The translations under genes and the position numbers were made by a program. Under the pieces are notes generated by a model, which did no database searches, was not told where the DNA came from, and saw only the letters and a program-made list of their open reading frames with translations. Of a stretch of DNA of 64,000 nucleotides, positions 43,175-56,778 are shown piece by piece. The DNA is from Balanoglossus misakiensis. Taxonomy: Eukaryota; Hemichordata. The DNA lies in NCBI GenBank assembly GCA_040954595.2, contig CM082578.2, positions 62,001 to 126,000 on the forward strand, read 5' to 3'. Every line of letters starts with the position of its first letter. Position 1 is the stretch's first letter.

Positions 43175-45058
43175 GGGGGGGGGGGGAACAGAACGGTTAA
43201 ATTCTACATTTCTCAGATATCAGCTAATTTTGGACAATCATCTAAAATGTAAATCATCTTTTCATATTTGGATATCTGATGATGTATGAAATTTCCAATA
43301 TATGTAAAAATGGTGCTGATTATAAAAAATGCACTCTGAATGAGCTGATTTAATACAAAATTGCGTTTTATTCGTTTTTGCACCAAAAAGGTCATTTTTA
43401 GGCAAAACATTCTTTATTTTTTTAATTCGGTGACCTGATCATATATAAGCAATTGCTTGCATGTTAAAGTTTTTATGACTTTTAAAAGCAGTGACACTGG
43501 CGGCATTCAACACGAAAATAACAATTTTAACCACAATTTGGTCAAAATGGTAAATTTTTGAAAATTACAAAAAATACCTGTTTTCTACATTTTCGGAAAT
43601 CTGATGGAGTATAGAATGCTCTTCGTATATATATATCGATACAAATTCCACAAAAGACCGTCTAATTTGGCTCACTGCAGACAAAATTGCGTTTTACCAA
43701 ATTTTCCTTGAAAATGTCATTTTTAGAAAAATAAAATAAAAAAACCTTCGTTCTTCGAATTTGGTGCCCTGATCATATATGATATGTTGATTGTATGTTA
43801 AAACTTTCGACCACTCCAAAAATGCAGAGATAATGACGGAATTCAAGAAAAAATAGCCATTTTGGTCATATTTTGACAAAATGGTACATTTTTAAAAAAT
43901 CATAAAAAATAAACTCTTTTCTTCATTTTCGGAAATATTATGGAGCATGAAGTGTCGTTCTCTTGTAAAAAGTGCTGCAAATTCCAGAAAATGTGGTATA
44001 ATTTGAATCACCCAAGACAAAATTACCATTTTCGACTTGTTTTCGAAAAATTGTCTTTTTTACAAAATAAATAAGAATAAATTCTTTTCTTAGTTTCAAA
44101 CGGGTAGAGATACTTTCCACACGGGTTTTCTAACATTGAATTCCCGTTTATCAACTCAGATTTCCTACAGCATAAGTCGGCTAAAACCCTGACACTCTAG
44201 AGCAGAAACAGTTGCACACTGATAACGTTGAACAAGTCGATTTTTCTACGGCCTGGCACGGCTAAATCTCGTCACAATATGACAGACACTAGCGTACGTT
44301 AGCAACGGTGATCAAGTCAGATTTTCAACGGCATGGGTTGGATAAAGCCCCGGCACTCTAGAGCAGAAACACGCGTACAGAGACCACGTTGATCAAGTCT
44401 GATCTCCTACGGCTTGGCTCGACTAAAACCCCGGCACACTATGACAGACACTAGCGTTCGTTAGCAACGTTGATCAAGTCAGATTTCCTACGGCATGGCT
44501 CAGCTGAAGCCCCGGCACTCTAGAGCAGAAACAGGCGTACATTGACCACGTTGATCAAGTCAGATTTCCTACGGCGTGACTCGGCTGGTGCACCGGCTCT
44601 ATATGACACAGACTGGCGTAAGTTATCAACGGTGATTACGTCGGATTTCCTACGGCCTGGTTTAGCTGAAGCCCCGGCACTTTAGAGCGGAAACACGCGT
44701 ACATTGACCACGATGATCAAGTCAGATCTCCTACGGCCTGGCTCGACTAAAACCCCGGCACACCATGACAGACACTAGCGTTCGTTAGCAACGGTGATCA
44801 AGTCGGATTTCCTTCGGCCTGGCTCTGCAAAAGACCCGACACTCTAGTACAAAGACGTTGGCTAAGTCGGGCAAACCGAACAGGGAAAGTCACAGCGGGT
44901 CAACACTCGACATTTGTTCCGGTAGGACTGCTTTATTGCCTGTCAATTTATAGAGAAAGCCCGAATTTAACCAGGGCGTTTCAAACACCGACGTTAGTTG
45001 GGGGCACGGCCTGCAGTACTGCCGGGTAAGCTGACATCAGCGTACCGCATATAATGTA
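43175..45058 (-). repeat. Satellite unit R5 (1884 bp)
   Basis: Short form: one dimer of about 166 bp including the TATATATA sub-monomer is missing, with the join GGCATGGCTCAGCTG near 44490. Confidence 0.95.
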
Positions 45059-47104
45059 GGGGGGGGGGGAACAGAACGGTTAAATACTATATTTATCAGA
45101 TATCAGCTAATTTTGGACAATCATCTAAAATGTAAATCATCTTTTCATATTTGGATATCTGATGATGTATGAAATTTCCAATATATGTAAAAATGGTGCT
45201 GATTATAAAAAATGCACTCTGAATGAGCTGATTTAATACAAAATTGCGTTTTATTCGTTTTTGCACCAAAAAGGTCATTTTTAGGCAAAACATTCTTTAT
45301 TTTTTTAATTCGGTGACCTGATCATATATAAGCAATTGCTTGCATGTTAAAAGTTTTTATGACTTTTAAAAGCAGTGACACTGGCGGCATTCAACACGAA
45401 AATAACAATTTTAACCACAATTTGGTCAAAATGGTAAATTTTTGAAAATTACAAAAAATACCTGTTTTCTACATTTTCGGAAATCTGATGGAGTATAGAA
45501 TGCTCTTCGTATATATATATCGACACAAATTCCACAAAAGACCGTCTAATTTGGCTCACTGCAGACAAAATTGCGTTTTACCAAATTTTCCTTGAAAATG
45601 TCATTTTTAGAAAAATAAAATAAAAAAACCTTCGTTCTTCGAATTTGGTGCCCTGATCATATATGATATGTTGATTGTATGTTAAAACTTTCGACCACTC
45701 CAAAAATGCAGAGATATTGACGGAATTCAAGAAAAAATAGCCATTTTGGCCATATTTTGACAAAATGGTACATTTTTAAAAAATCCTAAAAAATAAACTC
45801 TTTTCTTCATTTTCGGAAATATTATGGAGCATGAAGTGTCGTTCTCTTGTAAAAAGTGCTGCAAATTCCAGAAAATGTGGTATAATTTGAATCACCCAAG
45901 ACAAAATTACCATTTTCGACTTGTTTTCGAAAAATTGTCTTTTTTACAAAATAAATAAGAATAAATTCTTTTCTTAGTTTCAAACGGGTAGAGATACTTT
46001 CCACACGGGTTTTCTAACATTGAATTCCCGTTTATCAACTCAGATTTCCTACAGCATAAGTCGGCTAAAACCCTGACACTCTAGAGCAGAAACAGTTGCA
46101 CACTGATAACGTTGAACAAGTCGATTTTTCTACGGCCTGGCACGGCTAAATCTCGTCACAATATGACAGACACTAGCGTACGTTAGCAACGGTGATCAAG
46201 TCAGATTTTCAACGGCATGGGTTGGATAAAGCCCCGGCACTCTAGAGCAAAAACACGCGTACAGAGACCACGTTGATCAAGTCTGATCTCCTACGGCTTG
46301 GCTCGACTAAAACCCCGGCACACTATGACAGACACTAGCGTTCGTTAGCAACGTTGATCAAGTCAGATTTCCTACGGCATGGCTCAGCTGAAGCCCCGGC
46401 ACTCTAGAGCAGAAACAGGCGTACATTGACCACGTTGATCAAGTCAGATTTCCTACGGCGTGACTCGGCTGGTGCACCGGCTCTATATAACACAGACTGG
46501 CGTAAGTTAACAACGGTAATCACGTCGGGTTTCCTACGGCCTGGCTCAGCTGAAGCCCCGGCACTCTAGAGCAGAAACAGGCGTACATTGACCACGTTGA
46601 TCAAGTCAGATTTCCTACGGCGTGACTCGGCTGGTGCACCGGCTCTATATGACACAGACTGGCGTAAGTTATCAACGGTGATTACGTCGGATTTCCTACG
46701 GCCTGGTTTAGCTGAAGCCCCGGCACTTTAGAGCGGAAACACGCGTACATTGACCACGATGATCAAGTCAGATCTCCTACGGCCTGGCTCGACTAAAACC
46801 CCGGCACACCATGACAGACACTAGCGTTCGTTAGCAACGGTGATCAAGTCGGATTTCCTTCGGCCTGGCTCTGCAAAAGACCCGACACTCTAGTACAAAG
46901 ACGTTGGCTAAGTCGGGCAAACCGAACAGGGAAAGTCACAGCGGGTCAACACTCGACATTTGTTCCGGTAGGACTGCTTTATTGCCTGTCAATTTATAGA
47001 GAAAGCCCGAATTTAACCAGGGCGTTTCAAACACCGACGTTAGTTGGGGGCACGGCCTGCAGTACTGCCGGGTAAGCTGACATCAGCGTACCGCATATAA
47101 TGTA
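45059..47104 (-). repeat. Satellite unit R6 (2046 bp, R3-like order)
   Basis: Same doubled dimer as R3 (near 46385-46680) and same loss of the TATATATA pair. Confidence 0.95.
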
Positions 47105-48990
47105 GGGGGGGGGGGGGAACAGAACGGTTAAATACTATATTTATCAGATATCAGCTAATTTTGGACAATCATCTAAAATGTAAATCATCTTTTCATATTT
47201 GGATATCTGATGATGTATGAAATTTCCAATATATGTAAAAATGGTGCTGATTATAAAAAATGCACTCTGAATGAGCTGATTTAATACAAAATTGCGTTTT
47301 ATTCGTTTTTGCACCAAAAAGGTCATTTTTAGGCAAAACATTCTTTATTTTTTTAATTCGGTGACCTGATCATATATAAGCAATTGCTTGCATGTTAAAA
47401 GTTTTTATGACTTTTAAAAGCAGTGACACTGGCGGCATTCAACACGAAAATAACAATTTTAACCACAATTTGGTCAAAATGGTAAATTTTTGAAAATTAC
47501 AAAAAATACCTGTTTTCTACATTTTCGGAAATCTGATGGAGTATAGAATGCTCTTCGTATATATATATCGACACAAATTCCACAAAAGACCGTCTAATTT
47601 GGCTCACTGCAGACAAAATTGCGTTTTACCAAATTTTCCTTGAAAATGTCATTTTTAGAAAAATAAAATAAAAAAACCTTCGTTCTTCGAATTTGGTGCC
47701 CTGATCATATATGATATGTTGATTGTATGTTAAAACTTTCGACCACTCCAAAAATGCAGAGATATTGACGGAATTCAAGAAAAAATAGCCATTTTGGCCA
47801 TATTTTGACAAAATGGTACATTTTTAAAAAATCATAAAAAATAAACTCTTTTCTTCATTTTCGGAAATATTATGGAGCATGAAGTGTCGTTCTCTTGTAA
47901 AAAGTGCTGCAAATTCCAGAAAATGTGGTATAATTTGAATCACCCAAGACAAAATTACCATTTTCGACTTGTTTTCGAAAAATTGTCTTTTTTACAAAAT
48001 AAATAAGAATAAATTCTTTTCTTAGTTTCAAACGGGTAGAGATACTTTCCACACGGGTTTTCTAACATTGAATTCCCGTTTATCAACTCAGATTTCCTAC
48101 AGCATAAGTCGGCTAAAACCCTGACACTCTAGAGCAGAAACAGTTGCACACTGATAACGTTGAACAAGTCGATTTTTCTACGGCCTGGCACGGCTAAATC
48201 TCGTCACAATATGACAGACACTAGCGTACGTTAGCAACGGTGATCAAGTCAGATTTTCAACGGCATGGGTTGGATAAAGCCCCGGCACTCTAGAGCAGAA
48301 ACACGCGTACAGAGACCACGTTGATCAAGTCTGATCTCCTACGGCTTGGCTCGACTAAAACCCCGGCACACTATGACAGACACTAGCGTTCGTTAGCAAC
48401 GTTGATCAAGTCAGATTTCCTACGGCATGGCTCAGCTGAAGCCCCGGCACTCTAGAGCAGAAACAGGCGTACATTGACCACGTTGATCAAGTCAGATTTC
48501 CTACGGCGTGACTCGGCTGGTGCACCGGCTCTATATGACACAGACTGGCGTAAGTTATCAACGGTGATTACGTCGGATTTCCTACGGCCTGGTTTAGCTG
48601 AAGCCCCGGCACTTTAGAGCGGAAACACGCGTACATTGACCACGATGATCAAGTCAGATCTCCTACGGCCTGGCTCGACTAAAACCCCGGCACACCATGA
48701 CAGACACTAGCGTTCGTTAGCAACGGTGATCAAGTCGGATTTCCTTCGGCCTGGCTCTGCAAAAGACCCGACACTCTAGTACAAAGACGTTGGCTAAGTC
48801 GGGCAAACCGAACAGGGAAAGTCACAGCGGGTCAACACTCGACATTTGTTCCGGTAGGACTGCTTTATTGCCTGTCAATTTATAGAGAAAGCCCGAATTT
48901 AACCAGGGCGTTTCAAACACCGACGTTAGTTGGGGGCACGGCCTGCAGTACTGCCGGGTAAGCTGACATCAGCGTACCGCATATAATGTA
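47105..48990 (-). repeat. Satellite unit R7 (1886 bp)
   Basis: Short form with the same join as R5 (near 48426). Confidence 0.95.
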
Positions 48991-51120
48991 GGGGGGGGGG
49001 GGGGAACAGAACGGTTAAATACTACATTTATCAGATATCAGCTAATTTTGGACAATCATCTAAAATGTAAATCATCTTTTCATATTTGGATATCTGATGA
49101 TGTATGAAATTTCCAATATATGTAAAAATGGTGCTGATTATAAAAAATGCACTCTGAATGAGCTGATTTAATACAAAATTGCGTTTTATTCGTTTTTGCA
49201 CCAAAAAGGTCATTTTTAGGCAAAACATTCTTTATTTTTTTAATTCGGTGACCTGATCATATATAAGCAATTGCTTGCATGTTAAAAGTTTTTATGACTT
49301 TTAAAAGCAGTGACACTGGCGGCATTCAACACGAAAATAACAATTTTAACCACAATTTTGTCAAAATGGTAAATTTTTGAAAATTACAAAAAATACCTGT
49401 TTTCTACATTTTCGGAAATCTGATGGAGTATAGAATGCTCTTCGTATATATATATCGATACAAATTCCACAAAAGACCGTCTAATTTGGCTCACTGCAGA
49501 CAAAATTGCGTTTTACCAAATTTTCCTTGAAAATGTCATTTTTAGAAAAATAAAATAAAAAAACCTTCGTTCTTCGAATTTGGTGCCCTGATCATATATG
49601 ATATGTTGATTGTATGTTAAAACTTTCGACCACTCCAAAAATGCAGAGATATTGACGGAATTCAAGAAAAAATAGCCATTTTGGCCATATTTTGACAAAA
49701 TGGTACATTTTTAAAAAATCATAAAAAATAAACTCTTTTCTTCATTTTCGGAAATATTATGGAGCATGAAGTGTCGTTCTCTTGTAAAAAGTGCTGCAAA
49801 TTCCAGAAAATGTGGTATAATTTGAATCACCCAAGACAAAATTACCATTTTCGACTTGTTTTCGAAAAATTGTCTTTTTTACAAAATAAATAAGAATAAA
49901 TTCTTTTCTTAGTTTCAAACGGGTAGAGATACTTTCCACACGGGTTTTCTAACATTGAATTCCCGTTTATCAACTCAGATTTCCTACAGCATAAGTCGGC
50001 TAAAACCCTGACACTCTAGAGCAGAAACAGTTGCACACTGATAACGTTGAACAAGTCGATTTTTCTACGGCCTGGGACGGCTAAATCTCGTCACAATATG
50101 ACAGACACTAGCGTACGTTAGCAACGGTGATCAAGTCAGATTTTCAACGGCATGGGTTGGATAAAGCCCCGGCACTCTAGAGCAGAAACACGCATACAGA
50201 GACCACGTTGATCAAGTCTGATCTCCTACGGCTTGGCTCGACTAAAACCCCGGCACACTATGACAGACACTAGCGTTCGTTAGCAACGTTGATCAAGTCA
50301 GATTTCCTACGGCATGGCTTTGCTAAAGCCCTGACACTCTAGAGCAGAAACACGCGTACAGAGACCACGTTGATCTACTCACATTTCCTTCGGCCTGGCT
50401 CAGCTGAAGCCCCGGCACTCTAGAGCAGAAACAGGCGTACATTGACCACGTTGATCAAGTCAGATTTCCTACGGCGTGACTCGGCTGGTGCACCGGCTCT
50501 ATATGACACAGACTGGCGTAAGTTATCAACGGTGATTACGTCGGATTTCCTACGGCATGGTTTAGCTAAAGCCCCGGCACTTTTGAGCAGAAACAGGCGT
50601 ACATTGACCACGTTGATCAAGTCAGATTTCCTACGGCGTGACTCGGCTGGTGCACCGGCTCTATATGACACACACTGGCGTGAGTTATCAACGGTGATTA
50701 CGCCAGATTTCCTACGGCATGGTTTAGCTGAAGCCCCGGCACTGTGGAGCGGAAACACGCGTACATTGACCACGATGATCAAGTCAGATCTCCTACGGCC
50801 TGGCTCGACTAAAACCCCGGCACACCATGACAGACACTAGCGTTCGTTAGCAACGGTGATCAAGTCGGATTTCCTTCGGCCTGGCTCTGCACAAGACCCG
50901 ACACATTAGTACAAAGACGTTGGCTAAGTCGGGCAAACCGAAGAGGGAAAGTCGCAGCGGGTCAACACTCGACATTTGTTCGGGTAGGACTGCATTATTG
51001 CCTGTCAATTTATAGAGAAAGCCCGAATTTAACCAGGGCGTTTCAAACAAGGACGTTATTTGGGGGCACGGCCTGCAGTACTGCCGGGTAAGCTGACATC
51101 GGTGTACCGCATATAATGTA
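48991..51120 (-). repeat. Satellite unit R8 (2130 bp, rearranged GC half)
   Basis: The TATATATA sub-monomer is skipped (join CGGCCTGGCTCAGCTG near 50392) and a 162 bp dimer is tripled in part, at 50420-50800. Because 162 is divisible by three, long open frames arise on both strands here without coding meaning. Confidence 0.93.
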
Positions 51121-53166
51121 GGGGGGGGGACAGAACGGTTCAATACTACATTTATTAGATATCAGCTAGTTTTGGACAATCATCTAAAATCTAAATCATT
51201 TTTTCATATTTGGATATCTGATGATGTATGAAATTTCCATTATATGTAAAAATGGTGCTGATTATAAAAAATGCACTCTGAATGAGCTGATTTAATACAA
51301 AATTGCGTTTTATTCGTTTTTGCACCAAAAAGGTCATTTTTAGGCAAAACATTCTTTATTTTTTTAATTCGGTGACCTGATCATATATAAGCAATTGCTT
51401 GCATGTTAAAAGTTTTTATGACTTTTAAAAGCAGTGACACTGGCGGCATTCAACACGAAAATAACAATTTTAACCACAATTTGGTCAAAATGGTAAATTT
51501 TTGAAAATTACAAAAAATACCTGTTTTCTACATTTTCGGAAATCTGATGGAGTATAGAATGCTCTTCGTATATATATATCGATACCAATTCCACAAAAGA
51601 CCGTCTAATTTGGCTCACTGCAGACAAAATTGCGTTTTACCAAATTTTCCTTGAAAATGTCATTTTAGAAAAATAAAATAAAAAAACCTTCGTTCTTCGA
51701 ACTTGGTGCCCTGATCATATATGACATGTTGATTGTATGTTAAAACTTTCGACCACTCCAAAAATGCAGAGATATTGACGGAATTCAAGAAAAAATAGCC
51801 ATTTTGGCCATATTTTGACAAAATGGTACATTTTTAAAAAATCATAAAAAATAAAACTCTTTTCTTCATTTTCGGAAATATTATGGAGCATGAAGTGTCG
51901 TTCTCTTGTAAAAAGTGCTGCAAATTCCAGAAAATGTGGTATAATTTGAATCACCCAAGACAAAATTACCATTTTCGACTTGTTTTCGAAAAATTGTCTT
52001 TTTTACAAAATAAATAAGAATAAATTCTTTTCTTAGTTTCAAACGGGTAGAGATACTTTCCACACGGGTTTTCTAACATTGAATTCCCGTTCATCAACTC
52101 AGATTTCCTACAGCATAAGTCGGCTAAAACCCTGACACTCTAGAGCAGAAACAGTTGCACACTGATAACGTTGAACAAGTCGATTTTTCTACGGCCTGGC
52201 TCGGTTAATCTCGTCACAATATGACAGACACTAGCGTACGTTAGCAACGGTGATCAAGTCAGATTTTCAACGGCATGGGTTGGATAAAGCCTCGGCACTC
52301 TAGAGCAGAAACACGCGTACAGAGACCACGTTGATCAAGTCTGATCTCCTACGGCTTGGCTCGAATAAAACCCCGGCACACTATGACAGACACTAGCGTT
52401 CGTTAGCAACGTTGATCAAGTCAGATTTCCTACGGCATGGCTTTGCTAAAGCCCTGACACTCTAGAGCAGAAACACGCGTACAGAGACCACGTTGATCTA
52501 CTCACATTTCCATCGGCCTGGCACGGCTGATGCCCCGGCACTATATATAGGACACAGACTGGCGTAAGTTAACAACGGTGATTACGTAGGATTTCCTACG
52601 GCCTGGTTTAGCTGAAGCCCCGGCACTTTAGAGCGGAAACACGCGTACATTGACCACGTTGATCAAGTCAGATTTCCTTCGGCGTGACTCGGCTGGTGCA
52701 CCGGCTCTATATGACACAGACTGGCGTAAGTTATCAACGGTGATTACGTCGGATTTCCTACGGCCTGGTTTAGCTGAAGCCCCGGCACTTTAGAGCGGAA
52801 ACACGCGTACATTGACCACGATGATCAAGTCAGATCTCCTACGGCCTGGCTCGACTAAAACCCCGGCACACCATGACAGACACTAGCGTTCGTTAGCAAC
52901 GGTGATCAAGTCGGATTTCCTTCGGCCTGGCTCTGCAAAAGACCCGACACTCTAGTACAAAGACGTTGGCTAAGTCGGGCAAACCGAAGAGGGAAAGTCA
53001 CAGCGGGTCAACACTCGACATTTGTTCGGGTAGGACTGCATTATTGCCTGTCAATTTATAGAGAAAGCCCGAATTTAACCAGGGCGTTTCAAACAAGGAC
53101 GTTATTTGGGGGCACGGCCTGCAGTACTGCCGGGTAAGCTGACATCGGTGTACCGCATATAATGTA
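51121..53166 (-). repeat. Satellite unit R9 (2046 bp)
   Basis: Practically identical to the next unit, R10, with shared private variants GATACCAATTCC, CGAACTTGGTGCC and TCGAATAAAACC. Confidence 0.95.
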
Positions 53167-55215
53167 GGGGGGGGGGGACAGAACGGTTCAATACTACATT
53201 TATTAGATATCAGCTAGTTTTGGACAATCATCTAAAATCTAAATCATTTTTTCATATTTGGATATCTGATGATGTATGAAATTTCCATTATATGTAAAAA
53301 TGGTGCTGATTATAAAAAATGCACTCTGAATGAGCTGATTTAATACAAAATTGCGTTTTATTCGTTTTTGCACCAAAAAGGTCATTTTTAGGCAAAACAT
53401 TCTTTATTTTTTTAATTCGGTGACCTGATCATATATAAGCAATTGCTTGCATGTTAAAAGTTTTTATGACTTTTAAAAGCAGTGACACTGGCGGCATTCA
53501 ACACGAAAATAACAATTTTAACCACAATTTGGTCAAAATGGTAAATTTTTGAAAATTACAAAAAATACCTGTTTTCTACATTTTCGGAAATCTGATGGAG
53601 TATAGAATGCTCTTCGTATATATATATCGATACCAATTCCACAAAAGACCGTCTAATTTGGCTCACTGCAGACAAAATTGCGTTTTACCAAATTTTCCTT
53701 GAAAATGTCATTTTAGAAAAATAAAATAAAAAAACCTTCGTTCTTCGAACTTGGTGCCCTGATCATATATGACATGTTGATTGTATGTTAAAACTTTCGA
53801 CCACTCCAAAAATGCAGAGATATTGACGGAATTCAAGAAAAAATAGCCATTTTGGCCATATTTTGACAAAATGGTACATTTTTAAAAAATCATAAAAAAT
53901 AAAACTCTTTTCTTCATTTTCGGAAATATTATGGAGCATGAAGTGTCGTTCTCTTGTAAAAAGTGCTGCAAATTCCAGAAAATGTGGTATAATTTGAATC
54001 ACCCAAGACAAAATTACCATTTTCGACTTGTTTTCGAAAAATTGTCTTTTTTACAAAATAAATAAGAATAAATTCTTTTCTTAGTTTCAAACGGGTAGAG
54101 ATACTTTCCACACGGGTTTTCTAACATTGAATTCCCGTTCATCAACTCAGATTTCCTACAGCATAAGTCGGCTAAAACCCTGACACTCTAGAGCAGAAAC
54201 AGTTGCACACTGATAACGTTGAACAAGTCGATTTTTCTACGGCCTGGCTCGGTTAATCTCGTCACAATATGACAGACACTAGCGTACGTTAGCAACGGTG
54301 ATCAAGTCAGATTTTCAACGGCATGGGTTGGATAAAGCCTCGGCACTCTAGAGCAGAAACACGCGTACAGAGACCACGTTGATCAAGTCTGATCTCCTAC
54401 GGCTTGGCTCGAATAAAACCCCGGCACACTATGACAGACACTAGCGTTCGTTAGCAACGTTGATCAAGTCAGATTTCCTACGGCATGGCTTTGCTAAAGC
54501 CCTGACACTCTAGAGCAGAAACACGCGTACAGAGACCACGTTGATCTACTCACATTTCCATCGGCCTGGCACGGCTGATGCCCCGGCACTATATATAGGA
54601 CACAGACTGGCGTAAGTTAACAACGGTGATTACGTAGGATTTCCTACGGCCTGGTTTAGCTGAAGCCCCGGCACTTTAGAGCGGAAACACGCGTACATTG
54701 ACCACGTTGATCAAGTCAGATTTCCTTCGGCGTGACTCGGCTGGTGCACCGGCTCTATATGACACAGACTGGCGTAAGTTATCAACGGTGATTACGTCGG
54801 ATTTCCTACGGCCTGGTTTAGCTGAAGCCCCGGCACTTTAGAGCGGAAACACGCGTACATTGACCACGATGATCAAGTCAGATCTCCTACGGCCTGGCTC
54901 GACTAAAACCCCGGCACACCATGACAGACACTAGCGTTCGTTAGCAACGGTGATCAAGTCGGATTTCCTTCGGCCTGGCTCTGCAAAAGACCCGACACTC
55001 TAGTACAAAGACGTTGGCTAAGTCGGGCAAACCGAAGAGGGAAAGTCACAGCGGGTCAACACTCGACATTTGGTCGGGTAGGACTGCATTATTGCCTGTC
55101 AATTTATAGAGAAAGCCCGAATTTAACCAGGGCGTTCCAAACACCGACGTTAGTTGGGGGCACGGCCTGCAGTACTGCCGGGTAAGCTGACATCGGCGTA
55201 CCGCATATAATGTAA
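53167..55215 (-). repeat. Satellite unit R10 (2049 bp)
   Basis: Twin of R9, offset 2048 bp. By eye the differences lie in the G-tract and near its right end, where it changes to an R0-like sequence (ATTTGGTCGGG near 55070). Confidence 0.95.
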
Positions 55216-56778
55216 GGGGGGGGGGGGGGACAGAACGGTTCAATACTACATTTATTAGATATCAGCTAATTTTGGACAATCATCTAAAATCTAAATCATT
55301 TTTTCATATTTGGATATCTGATGATGTATGAAATTTCCATTATATGTAAAAATGGTGCTTATTATAAAACATGCACTCTGAATGAACTGATTTAATACAA
55401 GATTGCGTTTTATTCGTTTTTGCACCAAAAAGGTCATTTTTAGGCAAAACATTCTTTATATTTTTAATTCGGTGACCTGATCATATATAAACAATTGCTT
55501 GTATGTTAAAAGTTTTTATGACTTTTAAAAGCAGTGACACTGGCGGCATTCATCACGAAAATAACAATTTTAGCCACAATTTGGTCAAAATGGTAAATTT
55601 TTGAAAATTACAAAAAATACCTGTTTTCTACATTTTCGGAAATCTGATGGAGTATAGAATGCTCTTCGTATGTATATATCGATACAAATTCCACAAAAGA
55701 CCGTCTAATTTGGCTCACTGCAGACAAAATTGCGTTTTACCAAATTTTCCTTGAAAATGTCATTTTTAGAAAAAAAAATAAAAAAACCTTTGTTCTTCGA
55801 ATTTGGTGCCCTGATCATATATGACATGTTGATTGTATGTTAAAACTCTCGACCACTCCAAAAATGCAGAGATATTGACGGAATTCAAGAAAAATAGCCA
55901 TTTTGGCCATATTTTGACAAAAATGGTAAATTTTTGAAAAATCATAAAAAATTAACTCTTTTCTTCATTTTCGGAAATATTATGGAGCATGAAGTGTCGT
56001 TCTCTTGCAAAAAGTGCTGCAAATTCCAGAAAAGGCAGTATAATTTGAATCACCCAAGACAAAATTACCATTTTCAACTTTTTTTCGAAAAATTGTCTTT
56101 TTTTACAAAATAAATAAGAATAAATTCTTTTCTTAGTTTCAAACGGGTAGAGATACTTTCCACACGGGTTTTCTAACATTGAATTCCCGTTCATCAACTC
56201 AGATTTCCTACAGCATAAGTCGGCTAAAACCCTGACACTCTAGAGCAGAAACAGTTGCACACTGGTAACGTTGAACAAGTCGATTTTTCTACGACCTGGC
56301 TCGGCTAAATCTCCGTCACAATATGACAGACACTAGCGTACGTTAGCAACGGTGATCAAGTCAGATTTTCTACGGCATGGCTTGGATAAAGCCCCGGCAC
56401 TCTAGAGCAGAAACACGCGTACAGAGACCACGTTGATCAAGTCTGATCTCCTACGGCTTGACTCGACTAAAACCCTGGCACACTATGACAGACACTAGCG
56501 TTCGTTAGCAACGGTGATCAAGTCGGATTTCCTTCGGCCTGGCTCTGCAAAAGACCCGACACTCTAGTACAAAGACGTTGGCTAAGTCGGGCAAACCGAA
56601 GAGGGAAAGTCACAGCGGGTCAACACTCGACATTTGGTCGGGTAGGACTGCATTATTGCCTGTCAATTTATAGAGAAAGCCCGAATTTAACCAGGGCGTT
56701 CCAAACACCGACGTTAGTTGGGGGCACGGCCTGCAGTACTGCCGGGTAAGCTGACATCAGCGTACCGCATATAATGTA
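55216..56778 (-). repeat. Satellite unit R11 (1563 bp, deleted copy of R1)
   Basis: Matches R1 closely in the AT half. About 490 bp of the GC half is missing, joined inside the repeated core CACTAGCGTTCGTTAGCAAC near 56490. Confidence 0.95.

Noticed and set aside
50420-50840. Open frames of 120 and 132 codons on both strands
   Set aside because: A 162 bp dimer repeats here; 162 is a multiple of three, so any stop-free dimer gives a long frame on either strand.
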